From: Brevibacillus sp.
Lineage (GTDB): Bacteria; Bacillota; Bacilli; Brevibacillales; Brevibacillaceae
Assembly: GCA_017656235.1 (NCBI GenBank)
Contig: JACDOF010000004.1
Coordinates: 62,001 to 126,000, forward strand
Length of the DNA stretch: 64,000 nt
Direction of reading: 5' to 3'
In this document: positions 26,581-37,632 of the stretch, piece after piece
Numbering within the stretch: the stretch's first letter is position 1
How the letters are laid out: each line of letters begins with the position of its first letter
The notes under the pieces: generated by a model
What the model saw: only the letters and a program-made list of their open reading frames with translations
What the model was told of the DNA's origin: nothing
The model's database searches: none
Made by a program: the position numbers and the translations under genes

Positions 26581-27579
26581 ATGGAAGACCGCTTGATTAC
26601 AACACATATGCGATTGGAAGACGAGAGAATGGAGGGAAGTCTGCGACCCCGTTTTCTGTCCGAATACATCGGGCAGCAGCAGGTAAAGCAGAATTTGAAA
26701 GTGTTTATTGAGGCGGCCAAAATGCGGCGCGAAGCACTGGACCACGTTCTCTTGTACGGACCCCCCGGCCTGGGAAAGACAACCCTTTCCCAGATTATCG
26801 CCAACGAGTTGGGAGTCAACATTCGCATCACATCTGGTCCGGCAATTGAGCGTCCCGGCGACCTGGCGGCGATCCTGACCAACCTTCAGGAAGGAGACGT
26901 CCTGTTTATCGACGAGATCCACCGACTCAACAGGAGCGTAGAGGAAGTGCTCTACCCCGCGATGGAGGATTTCGCGTTGGACATCATCATCGGAAAGGGT
27001 CCGAGTGCGCGCAGCGTACGGCTGGATCTGCCGCCGTTTACCTTGATTGGTGCGACCACCCGTGCCGGTTTGCTCTCCTCGCCGCTGCGCGACCGTTTCG
27101 GCGTGGTCAATCGCTTGGAGTATTACTCCGTGGAAGAACTGGCGTTTATCGTCTGCCGTGCCGCCGATATCCTGCAGATCGGCATCCAGGAGGATGGAGC
27201 GATTGAAGTGGCCAAACGCTCTCGCGGCACCCCGCGGATCGCCAATCGGCTGCTCAAACGGGTGCGCGACTTTGCGCAGGTACAGGGAGAAGGGATCATC
27301 ACCCAAGAGATCGCACGGGAAGCATTGGTTCGCCTGCAGGTAGACACACGCGGCCTGGATCACATCGACCACAAGCTGATCTTAAGCATTATCGACCACT
27401 TTGCGGGAGGACCGGTAGGGCTTGACACGATAGCCGCTACCATCGGGGAAGAAGCGCAAACCATCGAAGACGTATGCGAGCCGTATCTGCTGCAAATCGG
27501 GTTCTTGCAGCGCACACCGCGCGGGCGGGTCGTGACGCCAAGCGCATATCAGCATTTCGGACGGGAGATGAAAGCGTGA
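26581..27579 (+). CDS. ruvB: Holliday-junction branch-migration ATPase RuvB
   Basis: Hexameric AAA+ motor. The 332 residues carry Walker [11 protein letters not shown], Walker [11 protein letters not shown], sensor-1 GATTRAGLL, arginine-finger region SPLRDRFG and a C-terminal winged helix ([14 protein letters not shown]). Spacing to ruvA is 3 nt, and its last bases overlap the GTG of the DUF2905 gene. Confidence 0.97.
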   Translation: MEDRLITTHMRLEDERMEGSLRPRFLSEYIGQQQVKQNLKVFIEAAKMRREALDHVLLYGPPGLGKTTLSQIIANELGVNIRITSGPAIERPGDLAAILTNLQEGDVLFIDEIHRLNRSVEEVLYPAMEDFALDIIIGKGPSARSVRLDLPPFTLIGATTRAGLLSSPLRDRFGVVNRLEYYSVEELAFIVCRAADILQIGIQEDGAIEVAKRSRGTPRIANRLLKRVRDFAQVQGEGIITQEIAREALVRLQVDTRGLDHIDHKLILSIIDHFAGGPVGLDTIAATIGEEAQTIEDVCEPYLLQIGFLQRTPRGRVVTPSAYQHFGREMKA

Positions 27580-27794
27580 ATCCGACAGCCAAACTGCTTG
27601 TCGTAATCGGTGCTGTGCTGATCGTTGCCGGCCTGATCTGGCAGTTCGGGGGACGGTACCTGCCGTTCGGCCGACTGCCCGGGGACATCGTCGTAGAGAA
27701 GGAGAATGTACGGTTTTACTTCCCGATCGTTACCTGTATCATTATCAGTATCTTGCTGACGCTCGGCAGCTATCTGTTCCGGTTGTTCAAGTAA
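27576..27794 (+). CDS. DUF2905 membrane protein
   Basis: 72-residue protein with two membrane segments ([16 protein letters not shown] and [22 protein letters not shown]) separated by the conserved DUF2905 loop [17 protein letters not shown] 27576 overlaps the ruvB stop (GTGA), the usual translational coupling. The family often travels with ruvAB/queA in Firmicutes, but no function is known. A terminator follows. Confidence 0.85.
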   Translation: MNPTAKLLVVIGAVLIVAGLIWQFGGRYLPFGRLPGDIVVEKENVRFYFPIVTCIIISILLTLGSYLFRLFK

Positions 27795-27810
27795 AACACT
27801 GATAAAATGG

Positions 27811-27852
27811 ACAGTCCTCAGGCTGAGTCGATCCGCCGGGAGGACTGTTTTT
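27811..27852 (+). terminator. Terminator after the ruv cluster
   Basis: ACAGTCCTC/GAGGACTGT with a 20-nt loop, followed by TTTTT. Confidence 0.8.
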
Positions 27853-27965
27853 CGTTCCCGGTCGGTCGTAAGTCCCAACTTTTACTAGCCGGAAGGAGAA
27901 TGCGCGGTATTTGTCGAAACAAGCAGAACAAGCAGAATCAGCAACAAAGAAAGGAACGAACCGGG

Positions 27966-30065
27966 ATGAAGTTACGATTGGCGGGGATGAAAACCCTGCT
28001 GCTCACAGGGGCCATGTGTCTTGCTGCTTCCCTGTTTGGGCAGCCGGCTCAAGCGAGCGGCGAGACTATTCGGGTCGCCCTTTTCGTGGACACGGGTACT
28101 GGATATAGAGGTGTCGTCCCCTCGGTGACCCTTGGCAGCGCGGGCGGTTTGTCCGTTCGCCTGTCAGGAGCTGAGGGAGCGGTATCGCTGCCGCTGGGAG
28201 AGGTCAAACAGGCACGGTTTAGTCTGGATCGATTCAGTGTGATTGCCGCCCAAACGGGAGGATTGATGGAGGCCCAGCAGGTGGCCCAGAAGCTGAGCCA
28301 GCAAAAGCTGGATGCGTCGATCCAGGTGGAGTCGTTTGGCGGCAATACTGTCTACCAGGTTGTCAGCGGCTCATTTCGTACCTACGAGCAGGCGGCCAGC
28401 CATGCTCAGGCCGTCACCCAAGTAACGGGCATCTCACCCAAGGTGACCGGCCCATACCGGCTGGAAGCGGGAAGTTTTGCAACCCTGCAGGAGGCGCGGG
28501 ATTGGGAGCGCGCCTTTGAATTGTCCGGCATTCCGGCCCATACGGTCATCGTTGCGGCAAACGGGCAGCCCTCTTATGAGGTGTGGGTAGGGGACGAAGT
28601 GACGGAAGGGAAGCGGAATGAACTGGCCGCTGCCGCCGCTGCGCTCTATCCGGGCTTTACATATCAAAAACCGAATAATCAGGCATATGTACTGCTGAAA
28701 CAGGATGTGCTGACCGGTGGCGGACAGGCAGAAACGATTCCGCGGTACTCGTTTTCGTCTGCCGCCAAGCTGACAGTTCTGCCCAATGGCGGTCAACCTC
28801 CGCTGATCAAGGTGGAAGAGAGAGCGGGCCGCCAATACCGTGGTGTCATGGAGTTGTCGGAGTACAACGGGCACCTGACCCTTGTCAACGAACTGCCTCT
28901 GGAACAATATCTGTACGGGGTTGTCGGTTCGGAAATGGCCGCAGGCTGGCCGCTTGAGGCGCTCAAGGCACAGGCCGTACTGGCCCGTACCCGGGCACTC
29001 GGCCAGGGCAGCAAATACGGGATCGCTCACTTGTCCGATACGGTTCTGGAACAGGCTTACTATGGCTATGAAAGGGAAGCGGAAGACATTCGGCGTGCGG
29101 TCGATGAAACGGCGGGTGTTGTGATTCGTTACCAGGGGAAACTGGCGGAGGCGCTGTACTACTCCAACGCTGGCGGAATGACCGCAGACGGCGCAGAAGT
29201 CTGGGGGAACGCCATCCCGTATCTCAGACCAGTCGAGAGCAATGATGGATACCCCATGCTGACGGCCAAGACGTGGTACCTGGTTCAGCTGCTGGACGGC
29301 TCCATCGGCTACGTTCGTCACGATTTCGTCGACATGCTGCCGCTGAAAAACGAACTGGGCTTGCAGATCGGCCAGGTCAACACCGACAATCTCAACTTCC
29401 GCAACGGGCCAAGTACGACTTACCACCGCAGTTTGATGACACTTCCCGCGGGGACACAGGTGACGATTATCGCCCAGGTGCCGGAAGAAAATGCCTTCTC
29501 CTGGACGCGCGGCCCGTACAGCGCCAGCGAGATTACGGAAATGATCAATAAAAGTCAGCAGCAGAACAAGGCACCGGTGCTGTCGCGACCAGTCCGTTCG
29601 CTCGTCGTGACGGAGCGCGGTCCGTCAGGCAGGGTAATGGCCATGGAAGCCGATGGTGTGAGGCTGGCCGTCTCCTCGCCGGATGCGCACCGTTCCATCT
29701 TTCGTCAGGGTGAAAGCGGCCTGAGGAGCAGCAAGTTTGAGGTGGAACAAATGGGTTCGTTCGTGGTCCTCGGAGCTGGCGGGCGAAAGGCGCAGTTCCC
29801 TCAGGAATCAACAAGTGCCCTGCAAGCGATCGGCGCCAATGGAGCTGGTCCGGTGCCGGCCAATGGCGGCAGCGAGGATTTTCTTGTGTACGACGGACAA
29901 ATCTGGCGCGTCGCTTCACTCGTACCAAAATTTGTGTTTCACGGTTTTGGATATGGTCACGGGCTGGGACTGTCCCAGTTTGGCGCCCGGGCCATGGCTG
30001 AACAAGGGTATGACTACAGACAGATCTTGCAACACTACTACCATGATGTGACGATTGGACCCTGA
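27966..30065 (+). CDS. Large secreted SpoIID/LytB-domain protein with SPOR and SH3-like regions
   Basis: 699-residue exported protein. A signal peptide (residues 1-31, ending AQAS) is followed by a duplicated SPOR-like region (about 100-245, peptidoglycan binding) and a SpoIID/LytB domain (about 285-440). The latter carries [15 protein letters not shown], the glutamate region of lytic transglycosylases, and [11 protein letters not shown]. An inserted SH3-like segment ([15 protein letters not shown]) follows, and the SpoIID C-terminal block [14 protein letters not shown]. It is about twice the length of SpoIID and probably a paralogue that remodels cell wall. ATG 27966 is chosen for the signal peptide; ATG 27900 is an alternative but abuts its ribosome site. 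Confidence 0.8.
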   Translation: MKLRLAGMKTLLLTGAMCLAASLFGQPAQASGETIRVALFVDTGTGYRGVVPSVTLGSAGGLSVRLSGAEGAVSLPLGEVKQARFSLDRFSVIAAQTGGLMEAQQVAQKLSQQKLDASIQVESFGGNTVYQVVSGSFRTYEQAASHAQAVTQVTGISPKVTGPYRLEAGSFATLQEARDWERAFELSGIPAHTVIVAANGQPSYEVWVGDEVTEGKRNELAAAAAALYPGFTYQKPNNQAYVLLKQDVLTGGGQAETIPRYSFSSAAKLTVLPNGGQPPLIKVEERAGRQYRGVMELSEYNGHLTLVNELPLEQYLYGVVGSEMAAGWPLEALKAQAVLARTRALGQGSKYGIAHLSDTVLEQAYYGYEREAEDIRRAVDETAGVVIRYQGKLAEALYYSNAGGMTADGAEVWGNAIPYLRPVESNDGYPMLTAKTWYLVQLLDGSIGYVRHDFVDMLPLKNELGLQIGQVNTDNLNFRNGPSTTYHRSLMTLPAGTQVTIIAQVPEENAFSWTRGPYSASEITEMINKSQQQNKAPVLSRPVRSLVVTERGPSGRVMAMEADGVRLAVSSPDAHRSIFRQGESGLRSSKFEVEQMGSFVVLGAGGRKAQFPQESTSALQAIGANGAGPVPANGGSEDFLVYDGQIWRVASLVPKFVFHGFGYGHGLGLSQFGARAMAEQGYDYRQILQHYYHDVTIGP

Positions 30066-30127
30066 CTGCCAGAACGGCAATCTGGCGTGTGGGTCCCGCG
30101 GCAGCAGGAATAAGGAGACAGATAAGC

Positions 30128-31156
30128 GTGGACGTACGACTGTTTGACTTTGACTTGCCGGAAGAGTTAATTGCACAGCAACCGCTGCCTGAACGAACCG
30201 CCTCCAGGCTGCTGGTGCTGCGGAAGGATACTGGTGAGCTGGCTCATCGCCGCTTTCGCGATTTGATCAGCTACCTGGACCCGGGTGATGTGCTCGTCTT
30301 AAACGACAGCCGCGTTCTGCCGGCACGGCTGATCGGGATCAAGCCGGATACGGGCGCGAAAGTGGAGGTGCTGCTGCTCAAAGCGCTGGGAGACGACCGC
30401 TGGGAAGTGTTGGTGAAGCCTGGCAGGCGAATAAAACCGGGCACACTGGTCGAATTTGGCGGCGGCATGCTGCGCTGTGAATGTGAAGCGGTGACGGAAG
30501 CGGGCGGGCGGATCGTCCGCTTTCACTATGAAGGGATTTTCTACGAGGTGTTGGATCGGCTTGGTTCCATGCCGCTTCCTCCGTATATTCACGCCCAATT
30601 GGAGGACAAGGAACGCTACCAGACCGTTTATGCGCGGGAACGAGGATCAGCCGCTGCTCCCACGGCCGGTCTCCATTTTACGGAAGCGTATCTGAAGGAG
30701 ATTGAGGCCAAGGGCGTACATTTGGCCTACGTCACCCTGCATGTCGGCCTTGGCACGTTTCGGCCGGTTAATGCAGACACGGTGGAAGAGCATCAGATGC
30801 ACGCCGAATACTATGAACTGCCGGCTGTCACGGCCGATTTGGTAAACCGCGCCAAAGAAGAGGGGCGTCGGGTGATCGCCGTCGGCACCACCTCCTGCCG
30901 TACTCTGGAGACGGTGGGCCGGCAGCATGCTGGTCGGCTTGCAGCCAGTTCCGGCTGGACCGATATGTTTATCTACCCCGGTTATTCGTTTCAGGTAATC
31001 GACGGATTGCTGACCAACTTTCACCTGCCCAAGTCGACGCTGGTCATGCTGGTCAGTGCGCTGGCCGGACGGGAAAACGTACTGGCCGCGTATCGGGAAG
31101 CAGTCCGGCAGCGGTATCGCTTTTTTAGCTTCGGAGATGCGATGCTGATCATATGA
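30128..31156 (+). CDS. queA: S-adenosylmethionine:tRNA ribosyltransferase-isomerase QueA
   Basis: Transfers the ribosyl moiety of SAM to preQ1 in tRNA, giving epoxyqueuosine, after Tgt has inserted preQ1. The 342 residues contain [10 protein letters not shown], the [11 protein letters not shown] block, PTAGLHFT and FIYPGYSF near the C terminus. The GTG start follows AAGGAGACAG. It is the usual partner of tgt, but here a strong terminator and an oppositely oriented small gene separate them. Confidence 0.96.
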   Translation: MDVRLFDFDLPEELIAQQPLPERTASRLLVLRKDTGELAHRRFRDLISYLDPGDVLVLNDSRVLPARLIGIKPDTGAKVEVLLLKALGDDRWEVLVKPGRRIKPGTLVEFGGGMLRCECEAVTEAGGRIVRFHYEGIFYEVLDRLGSMPLPPYIHAQLEDKERYQTVYARERGSAAAPTAGLHFTEAYLKEIEAKGVHLAYVTLHVGLGTFRPVNADTVEEHQMHAEYYELPAVTADLVNRAKEEGRRVIAVGTTSCRTLETVGRQHAGRLAASSGWTDMFIYPGYSFQVIDGLLTNFHLPKSTLVMLVSALAGRENVLAAYREAVRQRYRFFSFGDAMLII

Positions 31157-31162
31157 AAAACA

Positions 31163-31195
31163 AAAAAGCCGCTCCTCACTGGAGCGGCTTTTGCT
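31163..31195 (+). terminator. Terminator of queA
   Basis: AAAAGCCGCTCC/GGAGCGGCTTTT, 12-bp perfect stem with a 5-nt loop, then GCTTTG. The same hairpin ends in A-rich/T-rich flanks on both sides and may also serve the minus-strand gene at 31205. Confidence 0.88.
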
Positions 31196-31204
31196 TTGTC
31201 GACC

Positions 31205-31366
31205 TTACGCCAGGTCTGCTTTTTTTACGGTTACACGTCCGTCCGGAAACAGCAGAACCACATCTGTGTCGGTCTCTTGAAGTACCATTCCCATGTGCGG
31301 GTAGATGTACTCCGTTCGATTGTTTTTTGCTCTCACTGCCACTTTTTGGCCGTACGAAAACATCAT
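31205..31366 (-). CDS. Small hypothetical protein (53 aa) between queA and tgt
   Basis: Minus-strand frame beginning MMFSYGQKVAVRAKNNRTEY and ending TVKKADLA. The pattern of short beta strands (VAVRAKN, MGMVLQ, DVVLLFPDG) suggests an SH3-like small barrel, but I do not recognise the family. A good ribosome site (AAGGAAGGTG, 6 nt) precedes the first of two ATGs. It ends beside the queA terminator. The regular codon structure and ribosome site make it a likely real gene; its function is unknown. Confidence 0.65.
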   Translation of the reverse strand: MMFSYGQKVAVRAKNNRTEYIYPHMGMVLQETDTDVVLLFPDGRVTVKKADLA

Positions 31367-32762
<1,396 letters not shown>

Positions 32763-32786
32763 GACCCATAAAGGAGGCATATCATC

Positions 32787-33080
32787 ATGCAAGGTTGGGA
32801 AGGTTTGCTGCCAATTATCATCATGTTTGTGATCTTTTACTTCCTCTTGATTCGCCCGCAGCAAAAGCGAAATCGAGAGCGGAATGCCATGCTGGCAGCA
32901 TTGAAAAAAGGGGATAAGGTAATTACGATCGGGGGCATTCACGGAACGATCCAGGATCTGGACGACAGCACCGTCACCCTGCGGATTGCACACAACGTCA
33001 ACGTTACCTTTGATCGCGGTGCGGTCAATTCAGTCGTTGGCTCTCTGGGCAGCACGACAGAAAAAGAGGAGAGCAAATAA
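32787..33080 (+). CDS. yajC: Preprotein translocase subunit YajC
   Basis: Single-span membrane protein that joins SecDF at the Sec translocase. The 97 residues comprise an N-terminal span (LLPIIIMFVIFYFLLIRPQQK), a basic linker and a small beta domain (KGDKVITIGGIHGTIQDL). AAGGAGG precedes the ATG. It is the last gene of the tgt-yajC unit. secD and secF lie 4.5 kb away. Confidence 0.95.
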   Translation: MQGWEGLLPIIIMFVIFYFLLIRPQQKRNRERNAMLAALKKGDKVITIGGIHGTIQDLDDSTVTLRIAHNVNVTFDRGAVNSVVGSLGSTTEKEESK

Positions 33081-33144
33081 CACAGCAGCCTACATATTCC
33101 CGTGTCAAACAGGCACAGGACCCGTACATAAGCGGGACTGCCGC

Positions 33145-33188
33145 AAGCAGACTGCACAGCTTCGCCGCATGCAGTCTGCTTGTTTTTT
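33145..33188. terminator. Terminator between convergent yajC and the TIGR04086 gene
   Basis: AAGCAGACTGC/GCAGTCTGCTT, 11-bp perfect stem, followed on plus by GTTTTTT. Confidence 0.82.
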
Positions 33189-33254
33189 ATGGTACTTGAT
33201 GTCTGCTCGAATCCGCATGACAAGCGTGTGCAGCGTCTCGGGGCCGACCGTGGA

Positions 33255-33626
33255 TTACCGACGGGTGGACATGTTTACACCGATCACGCCGCCCAGTGCA
33301 CTGATCAAAAACGCACCGATGATGTAAAGCAGGGTGATCGCCTGCATCGGGGCATCGAAGCCGAGAAAGCCGATCAACAGAACCAGGGAGAAATAGGCCA
33401 AACCGGTCAGTCCGCCGTAGTACCATCCTTTTCCTCCACAACGGCGGCCGGTGACAATTCCGCCGATCAACAAGCTGATCGTATTGATTGCATAGGTAAA
33501 GTACGGAAGCGTGTTCTCCCGCACTTCTGTAAAGGCCAACAGCATCGCCGTCAACAGTGCACCGATAAGGACGAGGCCAAAGGTAATCAATAGCCCGGTG
33601 AGGACAGACATCGTTGAGCTGCGCAC
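33255..33626 (-). CDS. TIGR04086-family membrane protein
   Basis: 123-residue protein with four membrane segments (SVLTGLLITFGLVLIGALL, YAINTISLLIGGIVTG, LTGLAYFSLVLLIGFLGF, LLYIIGAFLISALGGVIGV), the layout of the YrzE/TIGR04086 family found next to yajC and spoVB in spore formers. Function unknown. The GTG start has an excellent AAGGGAGGG site; the longer reading from 33665 would cross that site. Divergent from corA. Confidence 0.8.
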   Translation of the reverse strand: MRSSTMSVLTGLLITFGLVLIGALLTAMLLAFTEVRENTLPYFTYAINTISLLIGGIVTGRRCGGKGWYYGGLTGLAYFSLVLLIGFLGFDAPMQAITLLYIIGAFLISALGGVIGVNMSTRR

Positions 33627-33649
33627 GGCAAACCCTCCCTTATAGACAG

Positions 33650-33669
33650 ATAGATGTTTGTACATCTAT
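33650..33669. repeat. Inverted repeat in the divergent intergenic region
   Basis: ATAGATGT-TTGT-ACATCTAT, perfect 8-bp arms with a 4-base centre, between the TIGR04086 gene and corA. Either a hairpin in the minus-strand leader or an operator. Confidence 0.5.
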
Positions 33670-33702
33670 ATGAACGGCTTGCCAGGCTTATTCATTTGTT
33701 CA

Positions 33703-33731
33703 TTGAACGCGTGGCATATTTTTCGTATGAT
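33703..33731 (+). promoter_or_regulatory. SigA-type promoter of corA
   Basis: TTGAAC, 17-nt spacer, TATGAT; start codon 33 nt downstream. Confidence 0.65.
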
Positions 33732-33763
33732 GGATGAGGATACGAGTCAGGGGGGTGGAATCA

Positions 33764-34741
33764 TTGATCAAAACCTATTTTTACAATCACTCGGAGCAGA
33801 AGATGGTTCACGATGTCGACCTGACCAAAAAAGACGAGTGGCTCAAGTCACCGGAAGACTTGCTGTGGATTGACCTGTACGACGTTGGCAACGATGAACT
33901 GCAGTACATCGCCCGGATCTTTGATTTTCACCCGTTGGCTATCGAGGACTGTCTGCATGTAAGCCCGCGGGCCAAGGTGGACAAATACGACGACTACTAC
34001 TTTTTCGTTTTTCATGCCCTTCGCTACAACGAAGAGAGCGACACGGAAATCACCACGCTGGAATTGAACGTCTTCCTCGGTCCCAACTACATCGTGACCA
34101 TTCACAAATCGCCGATGAACACGATTGGACGGATTGCGTCGCAATGTCATCGCAACATGTCCTATATGAACCGTGGCCCGGATTACCTGTTGTATGCCAT
34201 CGTTGACGGCATTACCGACGAGTATTTTCCAATCATGGACAGGCTGAGTGTGCGGATTGACGAACTGGAAGACGAGATATACGAACACCAGATGGAAGAA
34301 ATTACAGAAGAGTTTTTGGCATTAAAAAGAACGATTATCCTGATTCGGCGGGTGATTCTGCCGCAGAAACGGATTTTTGCCAATGTGAACGGCCGCTATT
34401 CCTTTGACATCTCTGAAGAGAACGTTCCGTTTTACGTTGACTTGACCGACCATTTGGAGCGTATTGCCGATTCGACGGAGACATTCCGCGACCTGGTCAA
34501 CGGTGCACTCGAGACGTACTACACGATTATCAGTGCCAAAACGACCGAGACGATGCGCGTGCTGACGATCATCTCCACGATCATCCTTCCGCTTACGTTT
34601 ATCACCGGACTGTTCGGGATGAACACATTTGGCTGGCTGGGCGAAAGGGCAGAACCGGTCATGTTGGTCATTGCCCTGGCTATGATGTTTGTACTGACCG
34701 TCATCATGCTGTATGTCTTTAAAAGACGAAAGTGGATCTGA
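33764..34741 (+). CDS. corA: CorA-family magnesium/divalent cation transporter
   Basis: Pentameric channel protein. The 325 residues form a large cytoplasmic N-terminal domain (to about 265), a long helix, and two C-terminal membrane spans. The signature GMN lies at the end of the first span in LFGMNTFG. The start is TTG 33764 with GGGGGTGG 6 nt upstream; the extra ten codons before it would include that site. It is monocistronic, divergent from the TIGR04086 gene. Substrate could be Mg2+, Co2+ or Ni2+; Mg2+ is the default for the family. Confidence 0.92.
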   Translation: MIKTYFYNHSEQKMVHDVDLTKKDEWLKSPEDLLWIDLYDVGNDELQYIARIFDFHPLAIEDCLHVSPRAKVDKYDDYYFFVFHALRYNEESDTEITTLELNVFLGPNYIVTIHKSPMNTIGRIASQCHRNMSYMNRGPDYLLYAIVDGITDEYFPIMDRLSVRIDELEDEIYEHQMEEITEEFLALKRTIILIRRVILPQKRIFANVNGRYSFDISEENVPFYVDLTDHLERIADSTETFRDLVNGALETYYTIISAKTTETMRVLTIISTIILPLTFITGLFGMNTFGWLGERAEPVMLVIALAMMFVLTVIMLYVFKRRKWI

Positions 34742-34839
34742 ACAGAGAAAACATATGCTTCAAGGGAAATTTGGGTAGGCATACCTCGAATCGCTCGCTG
34801 GGACACTATGCGTGAGACTCCAATGGAGGTCGATCACGC

Positions 34840-35559
34840 GTGGAATTGATGACCATTTTGCTGCGGACCCTGTTCACCTACTTTTTTATTCTGCTGCTGT
34901 TGAGATTGATGGGGAAGCGCGAATTGGGCAAGATGTCCGTATTCGACGTGGTCATCTCGATCATGCTGGCTGAGATGGCTGTACTGGCGATTGAGGAGGC
35001 ACAAAAAGCGGCGATCAACTTTTACCTGCCGATGATCGCAATTGGTCTGTTGGAGATCGGCATGGCCTTTCTGTCTTTGAAAAGCAGGCGCATTCGCAAC
35101 TGGCTGGAAGGCAGCCCCTCCGTGCTGATCGAAAACGGTCAGATCCGCGAGCACGAGCTGCGGAAAAACAGGATCAATCTGGATGATTTGCTGATCCAGC
35201 TCCGCCAAAAAAACATCAGCAACCTGGCTGATGTCGAGTTTGCCATACTGGAGCCGACGGGCGAGTTGAGCGTTTTTCCCAAAAAGGAAGGGCAGCAGTC
35301 AATGCCAAGCGACGATCTAAAGGAGACTCCCGAAGTGCCTGTATCAACGGTTGCCTACAGTGGTCTGCCGATCCCCCTTATTCTGGACGGCAAGGTGAGG
35401 GAAGACGCATTAAAGCAGATTGGAAAAAATACATTCTGGCTTAAACAACAAATCCATAACCGGGGCATTCGCGAATTCCGGGAGATATCGTACTGCAGCT
35501 ACGATTCCGAAGGACGGTTGTACATCGACAAAAAAGACAAGCCCCGTCCCAACCGCTGA
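34840..35559 (+). CDS. DUF421 (YetF/YdfS-type) membrane protein
   Basis: 239-residue protein with three N-terminal membrane segments (residues 4-80), the family motif LLLRLMGKRELGKMSVFDVVISI, and a cytoplasmic DUF421 domain (IENGQIREHELRKNRINLDDLL) followed by a DUF1657-like region. Homologues are common in spore formers and some raise spore heat resistance; that role is not shown here. GTG start with GGAGGTCGAT upstream. Its stop abuts the stop of the convergent spoVB gene without a single spare base. Confidence 0.82.
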   Translation: MELMTILLRTLFTYFFILLLLRLMGKRELGKMSVFDVVISIMLAEMAVLAIEEAQKAAINFYLPMIAIGLLEIGMAFLSLKSRRIRNWLEGSPSVLIENGQIREHELRKNRINLDDLLIQLRQKNISNLADVEFAILEPTGELSVFPKKEGQQSMPSDDLKETPEVPVSTVAYSGLPIPLILDGKVREDALKQIGKNTFWLKQQIHNRGIREFREISYCSYDSEGRLYIDKKDKPRPNR

Positions 35560-37143
35560 TCATCTGCGGGGGAAAAAAAGGGCCAGCTGTTCCCCGATCC
35601 AGGGGATTCGCTGCACGTCCTGTTTGCCCAGGACCCGCATTGCGACCAGAAGGACGATGTACAGCAGTACACCTGCTGCCGAACAGATCAACAGCATGCC
35701 GCTCACAGGTGCATCGCTGAACCAGTGAACAGCCATGTACCAACTGGTATAGCCCATTGCCAGCATCGCCGCTCCAATCTTGCCAAATTCGGCCAACTGG
35801 ATGGTAAAGCCAATCATTTTGACCAGACTGGCAAAGTGAAGCATCGTAACCAGGGTTATTCCCACATTAAGGGCGATCACCGTACCGTGAATCCCCAATC
35901 CCGGTTGCGCGGTGGCGACAAACATGACACAGGTTTTGGCTATCGCTCCGACCAGGGTATTCCGAAAAACGGCTTTGGCCAAATCCAGCCCCTGCAGCGC
36001 CGCAGCCAACGGCGCCTGAAAGAAGAGGAAGATCGAAAAAGGGGCCATTGCCCTAAGCAGCACACCTACTTCTGCGTTGTCGTACAGGAGCGCACACAGC
36101 GGCTCGGCGAACACGTACAAAAGGACCGCACATGGGGCTCCGATCACCAGTGTGATTCGCATCGCCTGGTAAATGCGCCGATGTACCAGATTCGTTTTTT
36201 TTTCATAGGCGGCGGCTGCTACGGCAGGAACCAGCGAGATGGACAGCGAATACGTTAAGAACGTCGGAAACAATAGCAGGGGTACGGCCATGCCGGCAAA
36301 CTGGCCGTACAGCGTGGTTGCCTTCACCGTCTGATAACCGGCGAGGACCAGCGCAAACGGTACCAACAGCGGTTCCAATACGTAAGCTACAGAGCCGACA
36401 AGGCGGCTCATTGTGACGGGGAGCGAAACGCTGAACAACTGGCGTAAGCTCTCCTTGTTTTGTTGCAGTGCTGCGAGTACGGGTGATCGCGACCAAAATG
36501 TGGGGGTTGAACCTGAGCCTCCTTTTTTTAACTGCCAGAGGATGTACAAAAATCCACCCAGCTCCCCTGCAATGATGCTGGCCACCGCGCCTGCGGCAGC
36601 GTACTCGACGCCGCGGTCCATAAAAGGAGCAGCCAGCGCAACTACGCAGGACATGCGTACGACCTGTTCCAGAAGTTGTGAAGCGGCTGTTGGGGTCATG
36701 TTTTTCTTGCCCTGAAAGTAACCGCGCAGTACGGCGGAAATGCTGGCGATCGGAATGACCGGGATGGCGGCGAGGAGAACCACATGAGCCCTCGGGTCTG
36801 TGAACAGGTAGCTCATAATCAGTTGTGCCAGAAGCAATAGAAGCGTACAAATGAACAGGCTGAGCAGCGTGACGACAATCAGGGACAGCGCCAGGAAACG
36901 GCGGACCAGGCGCGGATCGCGCGCCGCATCTGCTTCGGCTACCTGCTTGGCGATTGCCACCGGCAGACCGAACGTGGCCAACGTGATCAAAAAGTACAAC
37001 AGCGGCACCACCATCTGGTAGAGTCCCATCCCTTCCGCTCCGATAATCCGGGAGAGGACGATCCGGTTCAGAAAACCGAGAATTTTGGTAATGGCGCCGG
37101 CAATGATCAGGATTACCGTGCCGTAAAAGAACGATTGTTTCAT
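35560..37143 (-). CDS. spoVB: Stage V sporulation protein B (MurJ/MOP-type flippase)
   Basis: Polytopic membrane protein of the MOP exporter superfamily needed for spore cortex synthesis, proposed to flip a lipid-linked precursor. The 527 residues (B. subtilis 518) contain about 14 membrane segments and begin MKQSFFYGTVILIIAGAITK. ATG 37143 is preferred; the 33 upstream in-frame codons lack a ribosome site. It lies convergent to DUF421 and divergent from comN, the conserved spoVB-comN-secDF neighbourhood. Confidence 0.9.
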   Translation of the reverse strand: MKQSFFYGTVILIIAGAITKILGFLNRIVLSRIIGAEGMGLYQMVVPLLYFLITLATFGLPVAIAKQVAEADAARDPRLVRRFLALSLIVVTLLSLFICTLLLLLAQLIMSYLFTDPRAHVVLLAAIPVIPIASISAVLRGYFQGKKNMTPTAASQLLEQVVRMSCVVALAAPFMDRGVEYAAAGAVASIIAGELGGFLYILWQLKKGGSGSTPTFWSRSPVLAALQQNKESLRQLFSVSLPVTMSRLVGSVAYVLEPLLVPFALVLAGYQTVKATTLYGQFAGMAVPLLLFPTFLTYSLSISLVPAVAAAAYEKKTNLVHRRIYQAMRITLVIGAPCAVLLYVFAEPLCALLYDNAEVGVLLRAMAPFSIFLFFQAPLAAALQGLDLAKAVFRNTLVGAIAKTCVMFVATAQPGLGIHGTVIALNVGITLVTMLHFASLVKMIGFTIQLAEFGKIGAAMLAMGYTSWYMAVHWFSDAPVSGMLLICSAAGVLLYIVLLVAMRVLGKQDVQRIPWIGEQLALFFPRR

Positions 37144-37244
37144 GAGGGGGCGTGGTCCTTTCTCTTGCGTAGTCAAGCTTATACTAGATGAATATGGACG
37201 TGCTGGTAACGGCATGACAACATTTGAAAGGGAGAGAAACAACG

Positions 37245-37499
37245 ATGACAGAGCGCCACGACATGAACCTGCAGGACCTCTACCTGCAGCTTTACGACCT
37301 GTGCGAAAGCAAAGCGGATGAGTTCGCTTTGCTCGGCTACGACAACATCACCCCCGAGGACATCTGGAAGTGTGTCTCTTCTTCCTATCGACAACTGCCT
37401 CCGCTGCACCAGATCGTCAATGACGTCCTGTCGCTGAAAGCAAACAAATACATGAACTGGCTGATGGTAAACATGTACAAGAGTACCGGCTCGATTTGA
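37245..37499 (+). CDS. comN: Post-transcriptional regulator ComN
   Basis: 84-residue soluble helical protein of the ComN/YrzD family; in B. subtilis it promotes accumulation of comE mRNA, acting with DivIVA at poles and septa. Sequence features: LQDLYLQLYDLCESKADEF and DIWKCVSSSYRQLPPLHQ. ATG 37245 is preferred over the upstream TTG 37224 because AAAGGGAGAG lies between them. The gene sits between spoVB and secDF as in B. subtilis. The secD promoter overlaps its stop codon. Confidence 0.85.
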   Translation: MTERHDMNLQDLYLQLYDLCESKADEFALLGYDNITPEDIWKCVSSSYRQLPPLHQIVNDVLSLKANKYMNWLMVNMYKSTGSI

Positions 37500-37525
37500 C
37501 ACGCTTTTTCCGGGTTGGCTATAAT
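37496..37525 (+). promoter_or_regulatory. SigA-type promoter of secD-secF
   Basis: TTGACA, 18-nt spacer, TATAAT; the -35 overlaps the comN stop. About 100 nt of leader follow. Confidence 0.8.
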
Positions 37526-37632
37526 GGGCGTGTTGGTTAGGAAGAGGTTCGCGCCTATAGCAGGTGCCGCGCTAACAGACAAAAGATTGTTGAGGGGACA
37601 AGCCCTTACAAGGGGAAAGGAGCATTACGGCA

